A stretch of 18,438 nucleotides of DNA from the NCBI GenBank assembly GCA_046483125.1, contig JAWODU010000001.1, positions 1-18,438 of the forward strand, read 5' to 3'. Positions 6,871 through 14,470 of this stretch are shown here, in pieces (position 1 is the first letter of the stretch; every line of letters starts with the position of its first letter). The translations under genes were made by a program, and so were the position numbers. A model generated the notes under the pieces. It was not told the origin of the DNA. It made no database searches and saw nothing but the letters and a program-made list of their open reading frames with translations. The stretch is from JAWODU01 sp046483125. GTDB lineage: Bacteria; Verrucomicrobiota; Kiritimatiellia; UBA8416; JAWODU01.

Positions 6871-8767
6871 TCCCTCCGTCCTCCGCCCTCTCCTCCCTGC
6901 TCCACTTCGCCAGTTTCCACTTGCCGTCCGCTTCCCGGATCAAGTCGAATTCAAAACTTTCGGTGTTCCCGTTCTTCATGCGGCGTGCGGCGGATAAACG
7001 GATTTCTTCCAGCCCCGTTTTCTCCGGCTCAAATTGCGTTAAGTTCTTTCTTACCGCCCAGTACAGCCAAACCAGCCGGTCCTGCTGGTATTCGTCCGGC
7101 ACGGCAACCGCGGATGCCCCGGCAACGTAACACGAAAGCGCGCTCCCGTCCGGAAACCTGAAAACCCTGATCCACTTCATCAGCACCGTCTCGGGCATGT
7201 TCCATATACTGCGGCAGGCAAGCTGTGGGTACATCAGGTCCAGCGTTCCCGCCGAAGGCGGCCTTTCCCCCGGGGCCACGGACCAAGGGGAGCCCGTCCA
7301 GAAAAGCTCCGTTCGGTAGTAGTAACGGTCTATTATCATTGATATATCCTCGGATCCGAACGGACGGTTTTCCTTGATGATCACATCGTAATAGCCGTCA
7401 AGCAGTTTTTCGTGAAAGGCGGGAAACACCCGCTTGAGCCGCACTCCGCTTTTCCAGCCCAGTGCTTCCCGCAGAATTTGCTTGTCGTACCGCACCGCGT
7501 CGGCCAGCCCGAGGCAGTCCGGAACATAAACGTCAAAATATTTCTTCATGAAGAAACTGTGATGCGTCGGCCATACTCGTTCGCCCGCCGCGAGAGCGGC
7601 GCCCGTTTTCTTCTTGAGATACTCCAGAGCCTCGTAATCTATCGCGCGCGGAAGGCGGTTTCTCAAATCCAGCGCCGAAATGAAGACCGGCCGGATCAGC
7701 AACAGTACGCTCACGGTCCAGACAAACGCCCGCCGGGGCAGGGAAACATTTCGCCAGACGTAGATAAATGAATTCATTCCAAGCAGAAGACACCCGTAAT
7801 ACAGCGGCAGTTCGTCGTGCAGAGTCGAACCCGCCACCATCCTGACACCCGCCGTGGCCGCCGCGCCGCCCAGAAACCAGGGCATCACCGCGTTTTCAGC
7901 CAGGCCTGAGAGAATCGGGGTCCCCCTTTTCCGTGCCATGACTATATGAGTCAAAGCAAGTACGAAAGCCAGCGGGCACAGTGTCAACGTGCGCCGGAGC
8001 ACGGACGCAATATGGTCGGACACAAAATAATGCCGGGACGGGAGTTCGTAAGTATAATACGTAAACCAGCCGCCGGTAAGCGCGTGACCGATAAGGTAGG
8101 GAAAGCCCGTAAAAACACACAACAGTACGCCGACGACTAACCCGGTTCTGAATTTCCTGCTGCGGGCCCATACGCTCAGGCAGAAAAAGGGATAGTACAT
8201 TACCGCCCACTGCTTGGAGTAAAAGGCCGCCGTCAGGAGCAGGGCCGCTACCGCCAGCCTCCGGGGGGTAAGCGGTCCAAGGGATACCGCAACCGCCCCG
8301 GCGGTAAACATCAGCCACATGCTGTCCGGTAAAGCCGCGTCGAACACGGTATCGGACAGACCGTAAAGAACAAAGAAAAGCGCCGCCCCCGCAAGCGAGG
8401 TATTGCGGCTTCCTCCCAGTTTTCGAGCGGCAATTCCCGTGAGAAGCCCCGCGGTCAATGCCGAGAGCAGTGATATCCCCCTGCCCGCCCAGTATTCGAG
8501 GCCGAACAGCCGGAACCCCAGGGAGACAACGTAAAGAAACAAAGGCGGGAAGTTGACGGCGGCAAAGTCGCCGGACGGCTCAACATAGTACGCAAGCCCT
8601 TCCGCCATCCTGGCGGCGCCGAGCAATACGGAGTTTTCCGCGTAGGCAATTTCAAGTCCCCAGCCCAGCCTCTGCACGCTGATAGCCAAAAACACGCCAG
8701 CGGAAACGGCCAGTCCCGAAATAGCCGCCAGTGTGGAACACAAGATACGAAACTTCCGTGCGTTCAC
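6851..8767 (-). CDS. GT-C family membrane glycosyltransferase with soluble C-terminus
   Basis: A 638-residue protein with an N-terminal helix (about residues 8-30), then a periplasmic loop carrying GLEIAYAENSVLLGAARMAE and NFPPLFLYVV, which match the acidic first-loop motif and the Pro-Pro motif of ArnT/PMT-type transferases. Roughly ten further hydrophobic helices follow to about residue 375. A soluble C-terminal region of about 260 residues contains HHSFFMKKYFDVYVPDCLG. It probably transfers a sugar from a polyprenyl phosphate outside the membrane. The GT2 gene upstream resembles enzymes that make such donors, so the two may form a pair. The start is GTG 8767, 22 bp after the GT2 stop, with no clear ribosome site and no closer ATG. 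The last residues (GGRDKDSD) are encoded by the hexamer repeat tract, so the natural C-terminus has probably been altered. Confidence 0.8.
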   Translation of the reverse strand: MNARKFRILCSTLAAISGLAVSAGVFLAISVQRLGWGLEIAYAENSVLLGAARMAEGLAYYVEPSGDFAAVNFPPLFLYVVSLGFRLFGLEYWAGRGISLLSALTAGLLTGIAARKLGGSRNTSLAGAALFFVLYGLSDTVFDAALPDSMWLMFTAGAVAVSLGPLTPRRLAVAALLLTAAFYSKQWAVMYYPFFCLSVWARSRKFRTGLVVGVLLCVFTGFPYLIGHALTGGWFTYYTYELPSRHYFVSDHIASVLRRTLTLCPLAFVLALTHIVMARKRGTPILSGLAENAVMPWFLGGAAATAGVRMVAGSTLHDELPLYYGCLLLGMNSFIYVWRNVSLPRRAFVWTVSVLLLIRPVFISALDLRNRLPRAIDYEALEYLKKKTGAALAAGERVWPTHHSFFMKKYFDVYVPDCLGLADAVRYDKQILREALGWKSGVRLKRVFPAFHEKLLDGYYDVIIKENRPFGSEDISMIIDRYYYRTELFWTGSPWSVAPGERPPSAGTLDLMYPQLACRSIWNMPETVLMKWIRVFRFPDGSALSCYVAGASAVAVPDEYQQDRLVWLYWAVRKNLTQFEPEKTGLEEIRLSAARRMKNGNTESFEFDLIREADGKWKLAKWSREERAEDGGRDKDSD

Positions 8768-8789
8768 AGCAGTAAAACAGTATCAGGAT

Positions 8790-9497
8790 CTACTCCAGCC
8801 TGAGTTTCTCCCCCGCGGGCGCAGGCAGGCCGCTGAAAAGTTCCCTGCAGTACCTTTTCAGCATGAGCCATCCGGTAGGAAATGAATAGGCAGTGCTTTC
8901 ACCCCCCGCCCTGCCGCCCTCTATCGTGGGAATTTCGTAAATCCTGTGCCCGAGCTTCAGCCCCCGTATGGACATCTGGAACTCTATATCAAAGCCGGTG
9001 GGTTCCGTGTTCATTTCAAAGAGTTTACTGCGCCTGACGGACCTGAAACCGTTGATCGTGTCGGTAAGCCTGCCGCCCCAGCGCAGGCGCACCAACAGCG
9101 TAAAAGCGCGGTTGGCCCATGCTCTCCATTTGAAGACCAGTTCGTCCTCCTCGTTTTTCGATTCCTTCATGAAACGGGAGGCGATTACCATGTCGCAACC
9201 TTCTTTCAGTTTGCCCAGAAGTCTGAGTATGTCTTCGGGATCTTCATTGCCGTCGGGAGCGAAAAAAACCAGGTATTCGCGCTCAGTGTTCATCGCCCCG
9301 GCGTTGAATATGGCCCCCTTTTTGATTCCGGGTATCACCTTTATGCCGTGTTCCTGAAAGAAATCGACAGTTCCGTCGGTAGATCCCCCGTCCAGGGCAT
9401 AGACTTCGTCAAACTCCGAAACGGGTATTATGTCGAAAATCTTTCCCAGCGCTTCAATTTCGTTCAAAGTGGATATAAACAACGCCGAATCATTCAT
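8790..9497 (-). CDS. GT2 family glycosyltransferase
   Basis: A 235-residue soluble GT-A glycosyltransferase. It opens with LFISTLNEIEALGKIFD and has VYALDGGSTDGTVDFF (about residues 32-47), the standard nucleotide-sugar binding motif. The usual DAD-type metal site is replaced by FFAPDGNEDPEDI (about 79-91). A later ASRFMKES and TINGFRSVRRSKLF match the polyprenyl-phosphate mannose/glucose synthase branch. There are no C-terminal transmembrane helices. It most likely charges a polyprenyl phosphate or adds a sugar to a lipid carrier, possibly feeding the GT-C enzyme encoded 22 bp downstream. ATG 9497 has a GGGGA stretch about 10 nt upstream. The gap before it (9498-9686) is filled with dispersed repeats, so transcription may continue from the upstream operon or restart here. 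Confidence 0.88.
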   Translation of the reverse strand: MNDSALFISTLNEIEALGKIFDIIPVSEFDEVYALDGGSTDGTVDFFQEHGIKVIPGIKKGAIFNAGAMNTEREYLVFFAPDGNEDPEDILRLLGKLKEGCDMVIASRFMKESKNEEDELVFKWRAWANRAFTLLVRLRWGGRLTDTINGFRSVRRSKLFEMNTEPTGFDIEFQMSIRGLKLGHRIYEIPTIEGGRAGGESTAYSFPTGWLMLKRYCRELFSGLPAPAGEKLRLE

Positions 9498-9546
9498 CGT
9501 GAAATAATCCCCTTCCCCGCCTTCCTGTAAATCCCCTCTCTATCCC

Positions 9547-9605
9547 CTCCGTGCCCTCTGTGCCTCTGTGAGAGATTCTCACCTATCTTTTCGTATCTTT
9601 CGTAG
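9547..9605. repeat. Phrase repeats: CTCTGTG and ATCTTTCGT types
   Basis: CTCCGTGCCCTCTGTGCC continues as TCTGTG (9547-9570), a repeated GTGCC(C)TCT unit. A perfect hairpin GTGAGA-GAT-TCTCAC spans 9568-9582. ATCTTTTCGT and ATCTTTCGT then follow in tandem (9585-9603). The stretch has no coding potential. It makes up the GT2-proximal half of the 189-bp gap between the GT2 gene and the large fusion gene. Confidence 0.7.
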
Positions 9606-9617
9606 TTCCTCTTTCTT

Positions 9618-9686
9618 CATTAGCGCACATTAGCGTGATTCGCGGTTTGCCCCTCCCCATTTCAGCTTTCTTTTTTTGCTTTTCCC
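9618..9686. repeat. Phrase-like dispersed repeat module, copy 2
   Basis: CATTAGCGCACATTAGCG continues as TGATTCGCGGTTT (9618-9648), followed by a pyrimidine tract with ATTTCAGCTTTC and GCTTTTCCCC (9649-9686). It is the same two-part module as at 4-120 and 12483-12540. Its edge abuts the TAG stop of the radical SAM-pyruvyltransferase gene exactly (9689-9687 on the minus strand). Confidence 0.85.
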
Positions 9687-12461
9687 CTACAGATATTTCT
9701 CCGCGAAATCACGGAACCCTTCCCGCGCCTTCTCCCTGAGCCGGGCCGAATTCCGCTCTATCTTCTCCCGCAGCTGACTCTCCCTCTTTAACATATCGTG
9801 CACCTTGTCCGCCAGCCGTCCGGCGGTCAGATCGGATAATTCCATTGCAAATTCCTCCATACCCGTCAACTCCATGAAATGCCTGACCTTCGGAGCGTAG
9901 ATAAGCCCTACGCAGGGGGTGTTCACAGCCGTTGCAAGTATCAATGAATGCAGTCTCATACCCACAAAGACTCTCATCTCCCCGACGGCCGACATCATTT
10001 CTTCGGGTGAGTAATCCCTGTTGCTCAATACCGCGATATCTTCCGAATGCGCGCTTTTCGCCCGGACAGTCTCCGCAACCTGGATATCCATAACCTGCGT
10101 GAGAACAAAGCATACCTTACTGCCCGTGCGTTCGATAATCGCGTCAATCCCGGCGGCAAGCTCCGAAGAGAACTGTCTGCGCCCCATACTGCCGCGGTTT
10201 TTCCCAAGCCATCTGTCTATGTACGTGTTGACGTTGATTCCTATCAGTTCCTCGGATTCCCGGAGCCCTGTTTCCTTAAGTATCTGCCGCCCGCGCTCCG
10301 GACCGGCGGAAACGCAGGCGAACGCGGCGTCAGCGTATTCACGTATCCTGTCGCACGGCACGCCGGTCATTTCAAGAAGTTTCCGCGAATGGCTTTCCCG
10401 CACGTATATGTCGTCGCACCTGCGGCAGACAAAAGAGGCAAAAGCCCTTCCGGCCCGGGTGTCCAGAGGACCGACACCCACAAGCAGGCACACGACCTTC
10501 CTGCGAAATAGCCGCGCCAGGGGCACAAGGAAAACAAGCTGAATGAGAAAGTTGAACAACGGGTTAAATAGTCTAACGTCAAATATGATGCCGTCGGTAA
10601 TGAGTACAACATCCGAACGCATTATCGAAAACACCGTCGGCAGACCCAGGAACCTCAGGCTCAGATACCAGGGCATCATACCGACGGCCCTGACATTTTT
10701 CCCGCTGAAACGCGAATAAAGATTCTTTTTGGATGGAACCGGCACCTCAAAACGGGTTCCCGGCCTGAGTTCCGATATGTTTCCGACGATTGAAGACAGG
10801 ATGGCCGAATCCCCTGCGTTGCGGCCCGAGTTGGACCCCAGGACGCACAGTCTCTTTGAGCCGCTTCGCACCCCGTCGGCGCCGCGCGGGCGCGGAGCAA
10901 GACCCAGGGTCCTCGTTACGAACCAGAATATCCTCATGACGAAGCACTGAAATCTCTGGCTGCAGAAATGCCTGCATTTCAGTTTTAAAAGCCGGCGGCT
11001 GAAAACACGGGGCGGCATTCCGTGATCGCTGAAAAACGCCGTACTGTAACCAAGATACGACATGGAACTGTAATCCGGGGCGGACTGGTCCCTTACAAAA
11101 TCCTCCAGGCCCCGCCTTTCCAGGTCTATCCCGTACCGTTCCGGGTCAAGGTGCCACGGGGACGCGGGCTCCATCTCTATAAGAAAGGCTTCAACATCTA
11201 CCCTGCTGAATCTCCGCTCGATTTCCCGTTTCAGCGCCAGGGTCTCTGCAAACGTTTCTTTCGTCTCGCCCGGCACTCCGATAGAGAAAAAGACGGTACA
11301 TTTGATGCCCAGCTTATCCGCGTATTCCAGGGACTCGAACAGTTCGCGGTTACTGTATCCCGGCGGCCGCGCTTTTTTACGGAGTTCTTCAGAACCGGTT
11401 TCGGGGCTTATCAGGAAAGAGGACCCCGGTCCGAAGGTACGGGCGAATTCGTCGAAAAACTCCGGCGAGTGCGGACCCCACGACGAAAAAATCAGGTCGA
11501 ATTCCACGTTCCGCTCACGCAGTAAACCAAACAGTTTCATGTAGTAGTCCCGGCTGAACGGACGCGGATCGAAACTTACGTAACTGCCCTTGAAACCGAG
11601 TTTCTTCAATTCCTTTATCGTCTCTATTACCTTTTCGGGATCCCTGAAAAGCACTCCTTCACGGCCGCAGATGCGGCGCTGGGCTTTCGCGCCGCCGCCG
11701 CAGTAAAAGCAGTTCGAGAGACATCCGCGGCCCACCGGCAGTCCCCAGAAGATTCCGGCTTTACCCGAAGACAGCTTCCTGTTTAAAAACTTGTCCACGA
11801 ACCGGGGCATGCGTGTGCGCAGGTAAGCCTTGGGCATGTTCCTGTACAGGGAAGCGTGTTCCAGAAGATCGAATCGCGTATAGACAAGCCTGTCGAGGGT
11901 CTCCTGATCGGTCAGGTACGTTTCCCGGTTAGTTTCCGTTTCGGAACCGCGCCTCCATACGAGGTTTGGTATACCGGACAGGTCGCGCGTTTGTTTCCCG
12001 AGCAGACTGCGGGCCAGCTCCCGCATGGGCCCTTCGGCGTCACCCGCGATTATCGCGTCCGCCTCCTGAAGGCGCTCCATTATTGCGGAAGCAAAAAACG
12101 TGGCCGTGAAGCCGCCCATTACTATAAACGCTTCGGGCACTGCCCCGCGCGCCTCCCTTACGAGACGAAACGTATCCAGGATGCCGTGATGGAAATGCAG
12201 TGAGAAGGCAATTACACGCGGCTTATGCCTTTTCAGATAATCGGCGAAACTGAACCCGGGGTCTACCATGCGTTCAATGCCGACGTGAAGGACCCTCGTG
12301 CTGAATCCTTCCCTGTCCGTTATGTCGGCCAGGGCCAGCAGGCCTATCGCCATACGGTTACAGCTCTGATAGACGTTGAGCGGAGGATAAAACGTGCGAA
12401 ACTTCGGAACGTGCACGAAAAGCACGTCCAGATCATGGCTTGATTCTGATTTTTCCCGCAT
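9687..12461 (-). CDS. Fusion: B12-binding radical SAM enzyme + polysaccharide pyruvyl transferase
   Basis: A 924-residue two-enzyme fusion. Residues about 11-155 form a cobalamin-binding-like Rossmann domain (DVLFVHVPKFRTFYPP, then FIVMGGFTATFFAS and AIIAGDAEGPMREL); the classical DXHXXG histidine motif is absent. Residues about 240-500 are a radical SAM domain with GRGCLSNCFYC (Cys247, Cys251, Cys254), ISPETGSEELRKKA and FFSIGVPGETKETF. Residues about 537-924 match the polysaccharide pyruvyl transferase family (CsaB/WcaK-like): LCVLGSNSGRNAGDSAIL at the start and GMRLHSLILATAVNTPCVGL near 834. The second half would add pyruvate from PEP, forming a ketal on a sugar; the first half could methylate or rearrange a glycan or lipid. 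ATG 12461 is chosen because AGGA lies 7 nt upstream. Longer starts at 12485 or GTG 12539 would translate repeat DNA. FrhB is the upstream neighbour. Domain calls are firm; the joint reaction is inference. Confidence 0.88.
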   Translation of the reverse strand: MREKSESSHDLDVLFVHVPKFRTFYPPLNVYQSCNRMAIGLLALADITDREGFSTRVLHVGIERMVDPGFSFADYLKRHKPRVIAFSLHFHHGILDTFRLVREARGAVPEAFIVMGGFTATFFASAIMERLQEADAIIAGDAEGPMRELARSLLGKQTRDLSGIPNLVWRRGSETETNRETYLTDQETLDRLVYTRFDLLEHASLYRNMPKAYLRTRMPRFVDKFLNRKLSSGKAGIFWGLPVGRGCLSNCFYCGGGAKAQRRICGREGVLFRDPEKVIETIKELKKLGFKGSYVSFDPRPFSRDYYMKLFGLLRERNVEFDLIFSSWGPHSPEFFDEFARTFGPGSSFLISPETGSEELRKKARPPGYSNRELFESLEYADKLGIKCTVFFSIGVPGETKETFAETLALKREIERRFSRVDVEAFLIEMEPASPWHLDPERYGIDLERRGLEDFVRDQSAPDYSSMSYLGYSTAFFSDHGMPPRVFSRRLLKLKCRHFCSQRFQCFVMRIFWFVTRTLGLAPRPRGADGVRSGSKRLCVLGSNSGRNAGDSAILSSIVGNISELRPGTRFEVPVPSKKNLYSRFSGKNVRAVGMMPWYLSLRFLGLPTVFSIMRSDVVLITDGIIFDVRLFNPLFNFLIQLVFLVPLARLFRRKVVCLLVGVGPLDTRAGRAFASFVCRRCDDIYVRESHSRKLLEMTGVPCDRIREYADAAFACVSAGPERGRQILKETGLRESEELIGINVNTYIDRWLGKNRGSMGRRQFSSELAAGIDAIIERTGSKVCFVLTQVMDIQVAETVRAKSAHSEDIAVLSNRDYSPEEMMSAVGEMRVFVGMRLHSLILATAVNTPCVGLIYAPKVRHFMELTGMEEFAMELSDLTAGRLADKVHDMLKRESQLREKIERNSARLREKAREGFRDFAEKYL

Positions 12462-12482
12462 TCCGCTTTCCTCTTCTATTCC

Positions 12483-12540
12483 CATTCGCGCAGATTCGCG
12501 TGATTCGCGGTTTCTCCCCTCCTTATTTCCGCTTTCCACT
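12483..12540. repeat. Phrase-like dispersed repeat module, copy 3
   Basis: CATTCGCGCAGATTCGCG continues as TGATTCGCGGTTT (12483-12513), then CCCCTCCTTATTTCCGCTTT (to about 12536). It has the same order and orientation as the modules at 4-120 and 9618-9686. It fills the gap between the FrhB-like gene (stop 12544) and the fusion gene (start 12461), beginning three bases beyond the FrhB stop codon. Confidence 0.85.
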
Positions 12541-12543
12541 GCC

Positions 12544-13863
12544 TCAGTTGCCCCCGAATCTCAAAGTAATATCTTTTCGAAAACTGTTAAGCCTGTCCAA
12601 TACCCGCCCGAGCCGCGAATACAGAATCTTCAGCATCCACCGTCTCAACCACGGAGCGCGAAAGAGGCGCGTGCTCCCGTACATCGCTTCCACCAGGCGA
12701 TCACTCATGCTTACGGCCGGAATCCCGTAATGATAATCAGGCGCCGGCCTCCCCCGCGCGGCACGACGCCGCAGTTTCACGAAACCTTCCCTCTTCTTCT
12801 CCTTCGCAAAGTTTACCGTCCGCCGGGAATACCGGGGCGGAGAAAGTTCGTACAGTTTCACCGCCCCGGCCCGCTTCGCCGATTCCAGGACCTCCCTGCC
12901 CCTGGGTGTGCGTTCGGAAACAAGCGTGCACCAGCTCAGATCGCCAAGGTAGTCTTCGTAGTCAATGGCCCAGAAATCCCCGAGAGCCAGATCCGCGAAT
13001 TCGGCCAGGCCGTCCGTACACAAACAGCATCGCTCCGCCCCGTAAAGACGAAGCATGATCGTCATGACGTTCTTGATGTTTATGTCGTGAAGAGATTTCT
13101 TGACCCCGTTCTTCATCACAGCGGTGAACCCGCCCGGCCATCCATTCCCCCGGAATTCAAATCCGGATATTTCACCTACGTCTATACCGACGGCCTTCAG
13201 TGAATCCAGGTATCCTTCCTTCTCCATGTTGTAGTGACAGTACAGCCCGAAAATGTATCCTATTTTTTTCGCCAGGGCGGGATCGGCGGTTTCGAGCTTG
13301 CGCAGGCCGTGGACCTGGCACGGCAGGGCCACGACCGCGAAAGTTCCCTCGCGTTTTCTTATTTCCGAGAGCACGCTCATGGAAGGAACTATGCAGTATT
13401 TCGATTTAGAGGCGTTCCGGATCTGTTTTTCGGTTGTTGCCAGGACCGCTTTGGGCTTATAGGCAAATTCCTCGTCCATGCCCACAACGGCGGCGCCCTG
13501 GATCCTGCCCGTATTGAGAAGGTGCACCAGCAGAGCGGTAGTCAATCCGCCGCTCGCTCCTTCTTTCCTGATGGAATCGTCCGTAGGGTGACCCACAACC
13601 ATGCGTTCCTGGCGGCCCAGCACGTCTGAGGGCTCATATGATTCGTTGAATAAACGTTGAGATATAGATTCAAAATCAACATCCGCACCGGGGCATACTC
13701 TTACACAAAGGCCGCATCCGGTGCATTCTCCGGTCAGTTCAGGATAAGACCGATCCGTAAAGCTTATGGCCTCAACGGGACAAACGCCTGCGCACATGCC
13801 GCACCGGGCGCACAGCCCCCTGGAAATCACATCTCTGTCCAGTTCAGCGTAATCGTGCTTCAT
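12544..13863 (-). CDS. Ferredoxin-FrhB family (F420 hydrogenase beta-like) protein
   Basis: A 439-residue iron-sulfur flavoprotein-like enzyme. Two [4Fe-4S] ferredoxin motifs open it: CARCGMCAGVCP (Cys18, 21, 24, 28) and CTGCGLCVRVCP (Cys47, 50, 53, 57). The FrhB/FdhB core then follows, with RKEGASGGLTTALLVHLL, FAVVALPCQVHGLRKL and a cysteine-bearing GAERCCLCTDG before LALGDFW. These motifs fit the family of F420-reducing hydrogenase beta subunits. In bacterial glycan clusters such proteins often sit beside polysaccharide pyruvyl transferases, as here, and no hydrogenase partner is present. It probably moves electrons from ferredoxin to a flavin for a sugar- or lipid-modifying reduction, or re-reduces the radical SAM partner; that choice is speculative. 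ATG 13863 starts 16 bp after the upstream gene, with a weak GGGA ribosome site. Confidence 0.88.
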   Translation of the reverse strand: MKHDYAELDRDVISRGLCARCGMCAGVCPVEAISFTDRSYPELTGECTGCGLCVRVCPGADVDFESISQRLFNESYEPSDVLGRQERMVVGHPTDDSIRKEGASGGLTTALLVHLLNTGRIQGAAVVGMDEEFAYKPKAVLATTEKQIRNASKSKYCIVPSMSVLSEIRKREGTFAVVALPCQVHGLRKLETADPALAKKIGYIFGLYCHYNMEKEGYLDSLKAVGIDVGEISGFEFRGNGWPGGFTAVMKNGVKKSLHDINIKNVMTIMLRLYGAERCCLCTDGLAEFADLALGDFWAIDYEDYLGDLSWCTLVSERTPRGREVLESAKRAGAVKLYELSPPRYSRRTVNFAKEKKREGFVKLRRRAARGRPAPDYHYGIPAVSMSDRLVEAMYGSTRLFRAPWLRRWMLKILYSRLGRVLDRLNSFRKDITLRFGGN

Positions 13864-13879
13864 CTGTCTTTGTCCCGCT

Positions 13880-14458
13880 TCAAGTCCGTCTTCGCATCAC
13901 TTTCGCGGGATTCCCGTAGGCGATTGCCATCGATGGAATATCTTCCGTAACAACTGAGTGGGCGCCGATAATCGACCCGCTTCCGATACTGACGGATGCC
14001 GTGACCCGTACTCGAACGCCGAGCCAGCATCCACCGCCGACTGAAAGAAGCCGGCTCTCACTGCTTTTCAACTCCCCGTAAGCGGCAATAAGCACGTCCG
14101 GACCTATCTCTATCGCCCCTTCTGCAGAAATCACGCATCGACTGCCGATATTGGCACCGGAGACTATTTTCAGAACACCTCCTGCCGCCCTCAGTTCCGA
14201 TCCCTTCCCTATGAATACATTGTCCCCTATGCTGATCTTCCCTCCGTCACGAGCGGAGATCAGGCTGTCCCCGGCCATGATCACATTTGAACCGATGCTT
14301 ACATTTCCGGCCCCGATTACGCGTGCTCCTTCACCAATAACCGTTCCCGCCCCGCATGCCGCAAGGCAACGTCTCCACCGGCTCCGCCTCATAAGCAGGC
14401 CTGCGGCACCGGGAACTTTCCCTGCAAAACCTCCTGCGGGTTCCCGTCCTTCCCCCAT
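13880..14458 (-). CDS. Left-handed beta-helix (hexapeptide) transferase-like protein lacking the usual His
   Basis: A 192-residue hexapeptide-repeat protein, the fold of serine/sugar O- and N-acyltransferases. About ten imperfect (I/V/L)GXXXX turns run from about residue 36 (GAGTVIGEGARVIGAG) to CWLGVRVRVTASVSIGSG and end in the hallmark AYGNPAKVMRR. In maltose- and galactoside-acetyltransferase relatives a catalytic histidine lies in the loop before the W(I/L)G turn. Here that loop (AAYGELKSSESRLL, about 125-138) has none; the only histidine is His167. It may be a different acyltransferase type, a regulatory partner or an inactive copy. ATG 14458 overlaps the AsnB stop as TGATG and has a strong GGAGGGG ribosome site, so translation is probably coupled. 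Upstream ATGs inside asnB are rejected. Confidence 0.85.
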   Translation of the reverse strand: MGEGREPAGGFAGKVPGAAGLLMRRSRWRRCLAACGAGTVIGEGARVIGAGNVSIGSNVIMAGDSLISARDGGKISIGDNVFIGKGSELRAAGGVLKIVSGANIGSRCVISAEGAIEIGPDVLIAAYGELKSSESRLLSVGGGCWLGVRVRVTASVSIGSGSIIGAHSVVTEDIPSMAIAYGNPAKVMRRRT

Positions 14459-14470
14459 CACTTCCCCTCC
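14456..14470 (-). promoter_or_regulatory. Strong ribosome site with TGATG stop-start overlap
   Basis: On the minus strand GGAGGGG lies just upstream of TGATG, where the asnB stop TGA (14460-14458) and the ATG of the beta-helix gene (14458-14456) share one base. This fixes the start of the beta-helix gene and predicts translational coupling. Confidence 0.85.

Noticed and set aside
9568..9582. GTGAGA-GAT-TCTCAC hairpin as an intrinsic terminator
   Set aside because: The T-rich stretch follows only on the plus strand, while the flanking genes are transcribed leftwards.
12462..12539. Longer starts (GTG 12539 or ATG 12485) for the radical SAM-pyruvyltransferase
   Set aside because: The extension is translated repeat DNA without a ribosome site, whereas ATG 12461 has AGGA at a good distance.
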